A stretch of DNA of 64,000 nt from Shewanella waksmanii ATCC BAA-643 (GTDB lineage Bacteria; Pseudomonadota; Gammaproteobacteria; Enterobacterales; Shewanellaceae): assembly GCF_000518805.1 (NCBI RefSeq), contig NZ_JAEH01000001.1, positions 62,001 to 126,000 on the forward strand, read 5' to 3'. A program made the translations under genes and the position numbers. Numbering within the stretch: position 1 is the stretch's first letter; every line of letters starts with the position of its first letter. Positions 55,699-64,000 of this stretch are shown here, one piece after another. The notes beneath the pieces are model-generated. The model was not told the origin of the DNA. It ran no database searches and saw only the letters and a program-made list of their open reading frames with translations.

Positions 55699-55947
55699 TT
55701 ACTTGTAAAAAGCTTCCACAGTACCTTTGATAGTCATCAGCAAAGGTTGACCACGACGGTCCAACGCTTTGCCAGCTGGGACTTTTACCCAACCTTCACT
55801 AATGCAATACTCTTCAACGTCAAAACGTTCTTTACCGTTCACGGTAATACCAATATCGTGCTCAAAAATAGCCGCAACGTGGAATTTGCTTCGTGGATTA
55901 ACAGAAAGACGATCGGGTAAAGCCGGTTGTGCACTGGTGTCGTTCAT
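55699..55947 (-). CDS. DUF3297 family protein
   Basis: 82 residues from the ATG at 55947; the frame runs further up to 55992 without support. The segments LPDRLSVNPRSKFHVAAIF, DIGITVNGKERFDVEEYC, EGWVKVPAGKALDRRGQPL and the terminal KGTVEAFYK are characteristic of DUF3297, a small cytoplasmic family found widely in Proteobacteria. The glutamyl-tRNA-type neighbourhood sometimes reported is not present. The function is unknown. Single gene in a convergent position with the cytochrome. Confidence 0.88.
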   Translation of the reverse strand: MNDTSAQPALPDRLSVNPRSKFHVAAIFEHDIGITVNGKERFDVEEYCISEGWVKVPAGKALDRRGQPLLMTIKGTVEAFYK

Positions 55948-56034
55948 GATCATGCTCAAATAGTAAAAAGAATCGACGGCTATTGTAGGCAATCACTGAC
56001 CTTTGCTCAAGACTCTATATCTGGGCCTAGAAAC

Positions 56035-56071
56035 AAAAATCCGAGTTCATTGTTAAAATGAACTCGGATTG
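56035..56071 (-). terminator. Terminator of the M3 peptidase gene
   Basis: A 14-bp perfect inverted repeat (56038-56051 with 56057-56070) flanked on the minus strand by a T-rich tail. It is 36 bp past the peptidase stop. Confidence 0.8.
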
Positions 56072-56106
56072 CCACCTAAAGCTTTAATCACAGATATCTT
56101 AAAGCG

Positions 56107-58251
56107 CTAGTTGATACCGCGACGCTTAAGTAATGCTTCAGTGGTTGGCGCACTACCTTTAAAGTTTTGGTAGGCCTCCATACCATCAACGCTGTTACCC
56201 ACCTCTAATATGGTGCGACGGAACTTGTCACCGTTTTCACGGTTCAATCCACCATTTTGCTGCACATACTCAAATGCATCTGCCGCCATAATTTCACTCC
56301 ACATGTAAGCGTAATAGCTTGCAGAATAGCCACCAGCAAATGTGTGTGAGAAGAAGGTTGAGCGATAACGTGGCGGTACTAAGTCAATATCCACCCCAGT
56401 ATTGGCCAACGCTTGTGCTTCAAAAGCTTCAACATCTTGCAGCGGCAACTCATGGCTAATGCTATGCCATTGCTGATCTAACAGTGATGCCGCCATATAC
56501 TCTAACGTATCAAAGCCTTGGTTAAACTGCGCTGCGGCGATCGCTTTGTCCAACAAAGGCTTTGGAATCGCCTCACCTGTCTGATGGTGCTTGGCGTAAT
56601 TGCTTAGCACTTGGGGATCAATCGACCAGTCTTCTTGGAACGTAGATGGAAACTCCACCATGTCGCGCGATACGGCGGTCCCCGCTAGCGAAGGATAGTT
56701 AACGTTAGACAATGCACCGTGCAAACCGTGGCCCATTTCATGGAACATAGTGCTGACATTATCAAAGCTCACCAGTTGTGGTTGCCCTTGCGCCGCTTTA
56801 GGAATGTTCATCACATTCACGACTACAGGTTTTTGCTCAAGCAAGCGACTTTGGCCAACAAACGAACTCATCCAAGCTCCGCCACGCTTGCCTTCTCTTG
56901 CAAAATAATCAGCAAAGAAAATAGCTAACGAATCGCCATTATCATCGAAAATCTCATAGGCTTTCACATCAGGGTGATATACTGGCAAATCAGGGCGAGG
57001 CTTGAATGTAATACCAAATAGCTGGTTCATGGTATAAAACACGCCTTTTTCTAGCACATTATCAAACTGGAAATACTGCTGTAATTGGGCTGAATCGATC
57101 GCGTATTTATCTTGACGCACCTTTTCGGCGTAATACGCCCAATCCCAGGGTTTAACGTCAAAATCACCGCCTTGGCGCTCGATCATTTGCTTAATGGCCG
57201 CGGCTTCTTTTTCAGTGTTAGCTACCACGTTTGGCACCATCGCCGAGAACATATCAATCACCGCATCAGGAGTTTGCGCTAAGGTGTTTTGTAATCGATA
57301 TTCAGCCCAATTTTCAAACCCAAGCACGTGGGCTTTTTGAGCGCGTTTTTTGGCGAGCTTAGCGACAATTTGACGGGTATCGTTATCACCTTGGTTAGCA
57401 CGGTTAAACGACGCTTTAAACACCTTTTCACGGCTATCGCGGTTATCTAAAGAAGCGAGTACAGACTGACGCGTGGTATTGGAAAGTTTCAGCGCATACT
57501 GGCCCTCTTTCCCCTGTTTAGCGGCTAAAGCGGCTGCATTGGAAAGTGCGCCGTCTGATAGTCCGGCTAGTGCGGCTTTGTTATCAAAATACACAAACTG
57601 CTCAGATAAAATTGCCAATTGCTTTTGACCAAACTCATTCTGCAGGCTAGCTAAGTCTTTATTCAGTTCGCGCACTTTGGCTTTGCCTTCATCGTCTAAG
57701 GCTGCACCGGCACTAATAAAGCGCTCATAGGTAATTTGCAGTAAACGTGCAGATTCACCGTCTAAATTAAGCGATGCCTGTTGGTTAACAAGGGTTTTTA
57801 CCTTGGAAAATAATTGCGCATTGAGATAGATATCGTCCCGATGACTGGACAGCATTGGCGCCAACTCAGTTTGTAACGCTCGCATCTGCTCGTTAGAGTC
57901 TGTACCGGCAAGATTGTAAAACACGCCCGAAGCACGCTTTAATAATGCGCCACTTTTTTCCATCGCGACAATAGTATTGTCAAAGCTTGGCGCTGCACGG
58001 TTATTTGCAATGGCTGTTATTTGTTGTTTTTGTTCCGCAATGCCCGCCATGATTGCGGGGCGGAAATGGGCAAACTCAATTTTTGTAAAATCAGGAGTTT
58101 GATATTGCAGCGTGCTCGCTGTCATCAATGGATTTGCCGTAACAGCTTGTGTTTGTACCGCTGAATTATCATTTTGCGTGCTTGTCATCGCACCGCCAGC
58201 ACAACCTGATAGGGCGACACAAATCCCTATAGCTAACGTGGTTCTCAACAT
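56107..58251 (-). CDS. M3-family metallopeptidase, lipoprotein (Dcp-like)
   Basis: 714 residues. Residues 1-16 are a lipoprotein signal with lipobox ALSGC. The thimet-oligopeptidase/Dcp zinc site is FHEMGHGLHGAL with His504 as first ligand; the following MVEFPSTFQEDW and FSHTFAGGYSASYYAYMWSE segments are Dcp-type (substrate-binding Tyr). E. coli Dcp is cytoplasmic and cuts dipeptides from C-termini; this lipoprotein form would act in the periplasm or on the outer membrane. A near-perfect CRP-like site lies 85-100 bp upstream of the ATG. Single gene. Confidence 0.93.
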   Translation of the reverse strand: MLRTTLAIGICVALSGCAGGAMTSTQNDNSAVQTQAVTANPLMTASTLQYQTPDFTKIEFAHFRPAIMAGIAEQKQQITAIANNRAAPSFDNTIVAMEKSGALLKRASGVFYNLAGTDSNEQMRALQTELAPMLSSHRDDIYLNAQLFSKVKTLVNQQASLNLDGESARLLQITYERFISAGAALDDEGKAKVRELNKDLASLQNEFGQKQLAILSEQFVYFDNKAALAGLSDGALSNAAALAAKQGKEGQYALKLSNTTRQSVLASLDNRDSREKVFKASFNRANQGDNDTRQIVAKLAKKRAQKAHVLGFENWAEYRLQNTLAQTPDAVIDMFSAMVPNVVANTEKEAAAIKQMIERQGGDFDVKPWDWAYYAEKVRQDKYAIDSAQLQQYFQFDNVLEKGVFYTMNQLFGITFKPRPDLPVYHPDVKAYEIFDDNGDSLAIFFADYFAREGKRGGAWMSSFVGQSRLLEQKPVVVNVMNIPKAAQGQPQLVSFDNVSTMFHEMGHGLHGALSNVNYPSLAGTAVSRDMVEFPSTFQEDWSIDPQVLSNYAKHHQTGEAIPKPLLDKAIAAAQFNQGFDTLEYMAASLLDQQWHSISHELPLQDVEAFEAQALANTGVDIDLVPPRYRSTFFSHTFAGGYSASYYAYMWSEIMAADAFEYVQQNGGLNRENGDKFRRTILEVGNSVDGMEAYQNFKGSAPTTEALLKRRGIN

Positions 58252-58709
58252 ATTGCTTCCTACTTTATTATTATGAATCTAACCCATTACAACTACCTCA
58301 AATGGAATAGTAATCAAAGTAGACCAAAGCACAATAGTGATCTCGATCACACCCAACCAGAAGTGGTACGCTGTTTACAATAAAGCTTGAGTATAACCGC
58401 AGCTACCTTGAGCCAATAAAATTAGTCTTCTAAGCAATCGACATCCAAACTGCTATAGCAAAAACCAGCCAAATGACTAAATCGGTGTCATTTAGCTATC
58501 AAGCAGCCAGAATAAGATATAAACACTAGTGATTAGCACCTGTATAGCATATCCCTCCAATGTTTAATTCTCCGACAAAACCAGAGCATACGCAAAGCAA
58601 TAATTGTTAATTGATTTAACAATTACCTTTGGGTATCCTCAACGCCGATAGGATATCGTAAACAATTGCTATTAAACACAAATTTTAGAGAAACCTAAAA
58701 TAACTAGGG
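58252..58709. other. Divergent promoter region of the M3 peptidase and subtilase genes
   Basis: 458 bp with no ORF. It contains the CRP-like site at 58336-58351. Nothing else with clear symmetry stands out; the subtilase start has only a weak ribosome-binding site (TAGGG). Confidence 0.5.
58336..58351. promoter_or_regulatory. CRP-like site
   Basis: AGTGA-TCTCGA-TCACA: 9 of 10 half-site bases agree with the CRP consensus, and the central 12 bases TGATCTCGATCA are almost palindromic. It is well placed for activation of the M3 peptidase gene (start codon 85 bp away). Confidence 0.65.
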
Positions 58710-61700
58710 ATGGGTATGAAATTAGCTATACTGACAATTGGCTTATTAACTTTTACTTGTCAAGCCGTAATAAAACCAACGTCAACTTCAGCACCGCAAA
58801 CGCCGACTGTAAGCAATACGGCAATAAGCCAAAAGCTTAGTACTAGTATTTCCTCTCCACAACAGCAGCAAATACAGCGCTACTTTATTGAGTTAATAGA
58901 CGATGATTTTTCTAGCTCTTATAAGTTAACCACTTCAAATCAACAACTAGTAGATGTTCGAGCCCGACAGCAGCAAAGCCTTGTCAGTGGTTTAACCGCT
59001 AAAGTACCGAACTTTACGTTAAAGGCACAACTGAGCAGAACCCAGAATCTCATTGTGGCCGAGTTTTATGAACAAGACTTGGACAAGGTATTGAACGACC
59101 CCGCTGTCCTACGTGTACATCCCAGCTATGATCTGAAAATTCAAGTCTCTGATAGCATTCAACAAATTAAAGCAGACCAAGTTTGGAATCTTCATGGTGA
59201 AAACACGATAACCGGAGAAGGTACACTTGTCGCTGTAATTGACACAGGTATCGACTACACCCACCCAGACCTTGGAGGCTGCTTAGGTTCGGCTTGTAAA
59301 GTGATGGGTGGCTATGATTTCATCAATGATGATAATGACCCGATGGATGATGAAAGTCATGGTACTCATGTTGCGGGAATTGTCGCCGCAAACGGTAATC
59401 TAAAAGGTGTAGCTCCAGACGCCAAACTGCTGGCATACAAAGCATGTAATGAATGGGGGGATTGCCCTGATTATAAAGTCATCCAAGCAATCGAAGCTGC
59501 CAGTGATCCTGACGGAGATCCATCAACTAATGATGGTGCGGACATCATCAATCTCAGTTTAAGTAGTAATCATAAACCTACAGAGCCACTGGAAAATGCC
59601 ATCAATATTGCCTCAGATTCGGGCATTTTAGTGGTTATAGCTGCAGGCAATAACGAGGAATCTGGCAATTTTCAAATACGCTCACCCGGCAATGCTGAAA
59701 AAGGGCTTACCGTGGCAGCATCATCAGGTTTAGACGATATTGCCGACTTCAGTTCAATAGGGTACGCCAAAGCGAATGGCCACGCGAAACCCGAAATTGC
59801 CGCACCAGGAAGCAATATTAATTCCACGACACTAAATGGAGATTATCAACACCTCAGTGGCACCAGTATGGCGGTACCTATGGTAGCCGGTGCAGCAGCG
59901 CTACTATTATCAAACAACAACCAGCTTACGGGAGCTGAATTAAAAAGTTTGCTCATGGCAAATACTATCGACTTAAATAAACCCTTTAATCAACAAGGAA
60001 CTGGTATCGTTGATGTATTGAATGCTGCACAATCAGCAGTCGTAAGTGACACTGCCATTATTAATCTCGGTTGGCAACATCAACGCTCGAGTAGTACAAG
60101 CTCTCACAACATTGAACTTAAAAATCTTGGTAGTGCTCAAAAAACTGTTTCTTTAAGCATACGTAAAGATGATGACAACCCCATCGATTATGTACTTTCT
60201 AGCCAGTCACTGACATTAGAACAACTCGAACAAGCCAATATTAATATAGCTATCGATGTGCCTGCTAATTTGCCTAAAAAGACTTTGGACAATCCAGCTT
60301 ACATTGCATGGCTAGATATCATCACCGATAACCAAACAAGCGCTATTCCGATTGCCCTTATGCACCCTCATACAATCACAGTGCAATGGCCAGATTTCCA
60401 AAATAATATTGTATACTTTGAGTTGGTAGATAAAGAGCATGGGGTCATCGGTAGCTACTTAGGCGCATATGAGAGCAGTCAACACATTTTTCCTGCTGAT
60501 CCAAGTGAGTACGCTGTTATTATGTACACATGGAATAATTATACTGGATTGCATTATCTTGGTGCATTGTTAGAAATAGAAACGGATTCTACAGCGACGT
60601 TTTCAAAGTCACTGAAATGGCATCCTGTAGAGTACGATATCGTTGTTGATGACATCCATATCGATCAGCAAGGCCGCTTACCTTCCCCCTACGAAGCCTC
60701 AACGATGTTGGTTTTACCTAGCTACAAAAGAACACATTTTTCAACGCAAACCGTTAGGCCATTTGCAGAGGCGCTTCCACAACTTTATATTATACCTCCA
60801 TCCGACGAGATGTATTATGATAGCGTCGTCAACCGAAGCTTTGACCACATTGGCGTTAAAGATATGGCGTTGCCTCAACGATTAGATTCTGCAAGCATTC
60901 AAAGCGATGGCAAAGCGCTGTTTTCAATAGCAGAAAATGATATTCACAAACTTAATTTTGCCTATGCTGACAATGAAATTCAACCTTCTGGAAAACTATC
61001 ACTTAATCATTATTTTTCGTACCTAGACCCGTCAATAGGTATTTTTCCGACAGGGGGAACCTATTTAGATATCAACACGCCAATTCAAACGCGCCAATTA
61101 ACTGTATCGCCGCGGCCTGATAAGGGGTTTAGTTATGTAAGTAGCTCGCAAGATTATTCCAGTTACAGCCCAAACTCTAATGAAGAAGACTATGGTTACC
61201 GAACCGCCCAATATCAAATTAATTCACCAAATAAGTTAACGCTAACAAATACAGTCAGTACTAAAGAGACTTTAAAGGAGATTGAATTTGAAAATTACCA
61301 GTTCAACGTTAAAGTGGCGCACACATTACCAGCCTTTAAAGCAAAGCTCATTAATAAAAATAATCAGTATTTCCTCAGTTTTGATGAAGCTAATAGCACC
61401 GCCTTGTTTTCTGATAATTTATTAACCCATTATCATGGGCAGGTTCAGTTTACTATTGATAGTCCCCATCACCAAACTAGTTGGGAAATAGGAAATAGCC
61501 AATTTACCTACCAATATAGTCCTGAGGCCCTAGGTAGTATCTGGCTAGACAGTGAGTCAACTAATGGCCACTTTGAGTTCGATCAATATAGAATTGAAGG
61601 CACACCTGTCTTACTTACAGCCACATTAGACTATGACTTAACTGCGACTGATTTTTCACCACCAGTAATTGAAGAGCTAAGTATCAAGACCCTCGGTGGG

Positions 61701-62846
61701 GAGCATACTCACTTGGCAAAAGGAAGCGGTGAGGTTCATCTAACAGTAAATGATGACAATATCTTCAGTACCGCAATATTCTATAAACCAAGTTCAGAAT
61801 CAGATTGGTTACTGCTTGCTGAATCCAATACCAATCACGCCTCGGGGCAACTGAATTCGCTGCCAGAAGCCAGTTATGACTTAAAAATTGAAAGCAGTGA
61901 TGTAACTGGCAACAAATTGACCTATATTGCATCACCTGCTTTTTTTGCATCAAATGACTGTCATTACGACATCGATTGCGATGGTCTCTGGAATCAATTT
62001 GACAATGATTCCGATAATGATGGTGTTAACGACGATGAAGATGCATTTCCTTATGATAATCAAGAATCGGTCGACACAGATAATGACGGCATAGGTAACA
62101 ATGCTGATAACGATGATGATAACGACGGTGTCGCTGATCACGAGGATGCTTTCCCGGTTGACGCTAGCGAATGGGTCGATACCGACAGTGATGGCATAAG
62201 CAACAATGCCGACACCGATGATGATAACGATGGCGTGGCTGACACTGCCGATATTTTCCCACTCGACGCTTCAGAATGGCTAGATACCGACAACGATGGT
62301 ATCGGTAATAATGCCGACAATGATGACGACAATGATGGCGTTGTTGATTCAGAAGATGCGTTGCCGCAAGATCCAACCGAGTCGGTTGATACTGACAATG
62401 ACGGTATAGGCAACAATGCTGACACAGATGATGATAACGATGGTGCAGCTGATACTGCCGATGCTTTCCCACTCGACGCTTCAGAATGGCTAGATTCTGA
62501 CAGCGATGGTATAGGCAACAATGCCGATACCGATGATGACAACGACGGCGTAGCAGATAGTCTAGATGCCTTCCCACTTGATTCGACTGAATCTGTAGAC
62601 ACTGACAACGATGGCATTGGCAACAACACTGATACCGATGATGATAACGATGGTGTTAGCGATACCATTGACGCCTACCCACTCGACCCATCACGTTCAA
62701 GTAACAGCAGTTCAAATGGCGGTAGTGGTAATAGTGATAATAATGACAATGCCGATTCAGGTGGCTCTGGAGGGGGCAGTATGAACTTCTGGGTTATAGC
62801 GTTAGTGACATTAGCCCTATTTAGAAGACGTAGCATGACCAGGTAA
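58710..62846 (+). CDS. Exported subtilase (S8) with calcium-type repeats and a GlyGly-CTERM-like tail
   Basis: 1378 residues. Signal peptide about 1-20, an I9-type inhibitor propeptide (about 55-145), then the S8 catalytic domain with Asp178 (AVIDTGIDYTHPDL), His217 (ESHGTHVAGIV) and Ser386 (LSGTSMAVPMVAG), so it should be active. Residues 440-1080 are a large beta-rich region I do not recognise. Six 35-residue Asp-rich repeats of thrombospondin-3 type follow (about 1121-1330; DTDNDGIGNN), likely Ca2+-binding. The tail has a Ser/Gly linker, SGGSGGGSMNF, a hydrophobic helix and RRR, the GlyGly-CTERM pattern processed by rhombosortase and exported by type II secretion. Start: ATG 58710 or ATG 58716. 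Confidence 0.92.
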   Translation: MGMKLAILTIGLLTFTCQAVIKPTSTSAPQTPTVSNTAISQKLSTSISSPQQQQIQRYFIELIDDDFSSSYKLTTSNQQLVDVRARQQQSLVSGLTAKVPNFTLKAQLSRTQNLIVAEFYEQDLDKVLNDPAVLRVHPSYDLKIQVSDSIQQIKADQVWNLHGENTITGEGTLVAVIDTGIDYTHPDLGGCLGSACKVMGGYDFINDDNDPMDDESHGTHVAGIVAANGNLKGVAPDAKLLAYKACNEWGDCPDYKVIQAIEAASDPDGDPSTNDGADIINLSLSSNHKPTEPLENAINIASDSGILVVIAAGNNEESGNFQIRSPGNAEKGLTVAASSGLDDIADFSSIGYAKANGHAKPEIAAPGSNINSTTLNGDYQHLSGTSMAVPMVAGAAALLLSNNNQLTGAELKSLLMANTIDLNKPFNQQGTGIVDVLNAAQSAVVSDTAIINLGWQHQRSSSTSSHNIELKNLGSAQKTVSLSIRKDDDNPIDYVLSSQSLTLEQLEQANINIAIDVPANLPKKTLDNPAYIAWLDIITDNQTSAIPIALMHPHTITVQWPDFQNNIVYFELVDKEHGVIGSYLGAYESSQHIFPADPSEYAVIMYTWNNYTGLHYLGALLEIETDSTATFSKSLKWHPVEYDIVVDDIHIDQQGRLPSPYEASTMLVLPSYKRTHFSTQTVRPFAEALPQLYIIPPSDEMYYDSVVNRSFDHIGVKDMALPQRLDSASIQSDGKALFSIAENDIHKLNFAYADNEIQPSGKLSLNHYFSYLDPSIGIFPTGGTYLDINTPIQTRQLTVSPRPDKGFSYVSSSQDYSSYSPNSNEEDYGYRTAQYQINSPNKLTLTNTVSTKETLKEIEFENYQFNVKVAHTLPAFKAKLINKNNQYFLSFDEANSTALFSDNLLTHYHGQVQFTIDSPHHQTSWEIGNSQFTYQYSPEALGSIWLDSESTNGHFEFDQYRIEGTPVLLTATLDYDLTATDFSPPVIEELSIKTLGGEHTHLAKGSGEVHLTVNDDNIFSTAIFYKPSSESDWLLLAESNTNHASGQLNSLPEASYDLKIESSDVTGNKLTYIASPAFFASNDCHYDIDCDGLWNQFDNDSDNDGVNDDEDAFPYDNQESVDTDNDGIGNNADNDDDNDGVADHEDAFPVDASEWVDTDSDGISNNADTDDDNDGVADTADIFPLDASEWLDTDNDGIGNNADNDDDNDGVVDSEDALPQDPTESVDTDNDGIGNNADTDDDNDGAADTADAFPLDASEWLDSDSDGIGNNADTDDDNDGVADSLDAFPLDSTESVDTDNDGIGNNTDTDDDNDGVSDTIDAYPLDPSRSSNSSSNGGSGNSDNNDNADSGGSGGGSMNFWVIALVTLALFRRRSMTR
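62070..62699 (+). repeat. Six tandem 105-bp (35-residue) Asp-rich repeats
   Basis: Units start at 62070, 62175, 62280, 62385, 62490 and 62595, each encoding [VL]D[TS]D[NS]DGI[GS]NN with a second half ...DGVAD..AFPLD. A more diverged copy precedes them (61965-62069). The pattern is that of thrombospondin type 3 calcium-binding repeats. Copy number may vary between strains. Confidence 0.88.
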
Positions 62847-62858
62847 TTGGCACAGTAT

Positions 62859-62888
62859 ACAGTAAGGGGGATAGACACCTCTTACTGT
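62859..62888 (+). terminator. Hairpin after the subtilase gene
   Basis: An 8-bp perfect inverted repeat (62859-62866 with 62881-62888) with a 14-nt loop whose sides can extend the stem. It lies 12 bp past the stop. Confidence 0.5.
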
Positions 62889-63116
62889 CTGCCCTACCAG
62901 CCTACAAAGTTCTAGCAACATCAGCTTCTACATCGGCTCTAAAACAAACCACACTTCACTCACTACACACCTTAAGCCTTTGTAATAGCGTAAACACATT
63001 TTCACTAAACGCTGTTTTTAACAAATTAAGCTTTACTCCCCGATAGTAAACAGCTCAAAATAGCGCTTAGGTAAGTTAATTGATTTGAAAAGCATAAATT
63101 TAGGAGTTTCAAACAA

Positions 63117-63554
63117 ATGATGACTAAATGGGCGACACGTTTTTTACAGATGGCCGAGCTCGTTGCATCTTGGAGCAAGGACCCCTCCACACAAGTTGGC
63201 GCGGTGATCACCGAAGATAACCGCATTGTTGCACTCGGTTTTAACGGTTACCCTCACGGCATATCTGATAGTGCTGAGACTGACAACCGTGAAATGAAGC
63301 TGCTCAAAACCCTACATGCTGAAGAGAATGCCATTTTATATGCTAAGCGAGACCTGAGTGGCTGTGAAATTTGGGTCACCCATTTCCCCTGCCCCAATTG
63401 TGCGGCGAAGATAATCCAAACAGGACTAACGGCGGTACACAGCCCACAACCTAGTGAAGATTTTCTGTCACGCTGGGGAGATAAAATTAAGATAAGCCAA
63501 GATATGTTTGACCAAGCTGGAGTCAATGTCGATTGGTTGCAGGTTAACAAGTAA
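63117..63554 (+). CDS. dCMP deaminase-type cytidine deaminase
   Basis: 145 residues, cytoplasmic. Zinc-dependent deaminase fold: SKDPSTQVGAVITEDNRIV, the catalytic HAEENAIL (His zinc ligand, Glu proton shuttle) and PCPNCAAKI (two Cys ligands). The sequence GFNGYPHGI is the usual substrate-loop of dCMP deaminases. It converts dCMP to dUMP for thymidylate synthesis. No allosteric extension is present. The start is ATG 63117 or ATG 63120; AGGAG lies about ten bases ahead. It is alone on this strand, convergent with the cyclophilin gene. Confidence 0.9.
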   Translation: MMTKWATRFLQMAELVASWSKDPSTQVGAVITEDNRIVALGFNGYPHGISDSAETDNREMKLLKTLHAEENAILYAKRDLSGCEIWVTHFPCPNCAAKIIQTGLTAVHSPQPSEDFLSRWGDKIKISQDMFDQAGVNVDWLQVNK

Positions 63555-63615
63555 TAGCAACCTCGCAAGCAGTGGTGCTGCCGATAAATATCTGCAGCAC
63601 TAACCATCACCACAT

Positions 63616-64000
63616 TTAATCCATATTTACGCTAACTTTCTCAATAATGATAGGCTCTCGGGGCACATCATCATGACCTAGTATTGATGTGGTTCGAACC
63701 CGTTCTATCTTCTTCACCACATCCATTCCGGCGGTCACAGCGCCAAATACAGCGTAACCCCAACCGGCATTAGTGGTTGCCCGATGATCCAAAAAGTCAT
63801 TATTTTCAAGGTTGATAAAAAACTGTGCCGTTGCGGAATGTGGCGCGTCGGTGCGAGCCATGGCAATGGTGCCTTTAATGTTCTTTAAACCGCGATTGGC
63901 CTCGTTAACAATAGCAGCATGGGTAGGTAATTCTTGCATGTCGGCATCGAACCCACCGCCTTGCACCATAAACCCTTTAATGACTCGATGGAAAATCGTG
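63616..64000 (-). CDS. ppiB: Cyclophilin-type peptidyl-prolyl isomerase, N-terminus outside the window
   Basis: The last about 128 residues are present; the frame is open past 64000, so the gene is cut by the window edge. Just inside the edge it reads [17 protein letters not shown], the active-site segment of cyclophilins (catalytic Arg in FHRV). [22 protein letters not shown] follows, then [21 protein letters not shown]. The lack of a long C-terminal extension and the segment pattern point to the cytoplasmic PpiB type, but the missing N-terminus means a signal peptide (PpiA) cannot be ruled out. It catalyses cis-trans isomerisation of X-Pro bonds. Confidence 0.88.
   Translation of the reverse strand, partial: TIFHRVIKGFMVQGGGFDADMQELPTHAAIVNEANRGLKNIKGTIAMARTDAPHSATAQFFINLENNDFLDHRATTNAGWGYAVFGAVTAGMDVVKKIERVRTTSILGHDDVPREPIIIEKVSVNMD

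Noticed and set aside
62138-62668. A 176-codon minus-strand frame rich in Ser and Leu
   Set aside because: It is the reverse reading of the Asp-rich repeats of the subtilase, so its repetitiveness is a by-product.
61965-62699. Regular repeats resembling a CRISPR array
   Set aside because: The 105-bp period stays in frame and encodes calcium-type repeats; there are no short identical repeats with unique spacers and no cas genes.
63680-63710. A GGTTCGAACC sequence like a tRNA T-arm
   Set aside because: It is inside the cyclophilin coding sequence and no acceptor stem or anticodon arm can be folded around it.

Overview
The window looks like a chromosomal segment of a marine gammaproteobacterium of the Shewanella type. 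The basis is a pentaheme nitrite reductase (NrfA), an octaheme surface-type lipoprotein cytochrome, a lone MSHA-like pilin, a subtilase ending in a GlyGly-CTERM-like tail, DUF3297/DUF2256/DUF3083-type small families, many LysR regulators and moderate G+C. Genus assignment is inference. I see no rRNA, tRNA, CRISPR array, insertion sequence or prophage.

Layout. 1-9 kb: a SnoaL-like gene divergent from a LysR gene, a PilZ c-di-GMP protein, a Fur-box-preceded TonB receptor followed by an OmpR/HK pair, and a UvrD-like helicase. 9-16 kb: a soluble CZB chemoreceptor, an M13 lipoprotein peptidase, a lone pilin, a methyltransferase and small hypotheticals. 16-27 kb: redox and electrophile defence (nitroreductase, the nemA-gloA pair, flavin reductase with DUF2256), an orphan sugar-type binding protein, a frameshifted spo0M, an EamA exporter, a membrane GGDEF protein and an M20 amidohydrolase. 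27-31 kb: a DUF1254/DUF1214 protein and nrfA, whose long AT-rich leader carries NarP-like and CRP-like sites. 31-43 kb: a large secreted protein, a small secreted ORF broken by an amber codon, and a signalling block of three proteins: a REC-REC-kinase, a REC-HD-GYP phosphodiesterase and a 1957-residue hybrid kinase.

43-51 kb holds two similar modules, each a LysR gene divergent from an exported Ntn-type amidase (choloylglycine-hydrolase type and C45 type). They flank a DUF3083 gene and a lipoprotein with a SYLF-like domain fused to a probable outer-membrane barrel. I rank this as the best candidate for an undescribed functional unit. 50-64 kb: a CPA2 antiporter divergent from a universal stress protein, a MarR gene with three operator-like palindromes, the octaheme lipoprotein, DUF3297, an M3 lipoprotein peptidase with a CRP-like site, a 1378-residue subtilase with thrombospondin-type-3-like repeats, dCMP deaminase, and the 3' part of a cyclophilin gene.

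Themes: extracytoplasmic hydrolysis (M13, M3, subtilase, two amidases), anaerobic or metal-linked electron transfer (NrfA, octaheme cytochrome), c-di-GMP signalling (PilZ, GGDEF, HD-GYP) and electrophile detoxification. Two genes carry clear lesions: spo0M (one extra base) and the small secreted ORF at 33.6 kb (amber codon). All family assignments come from reading motifs, not from a database search.
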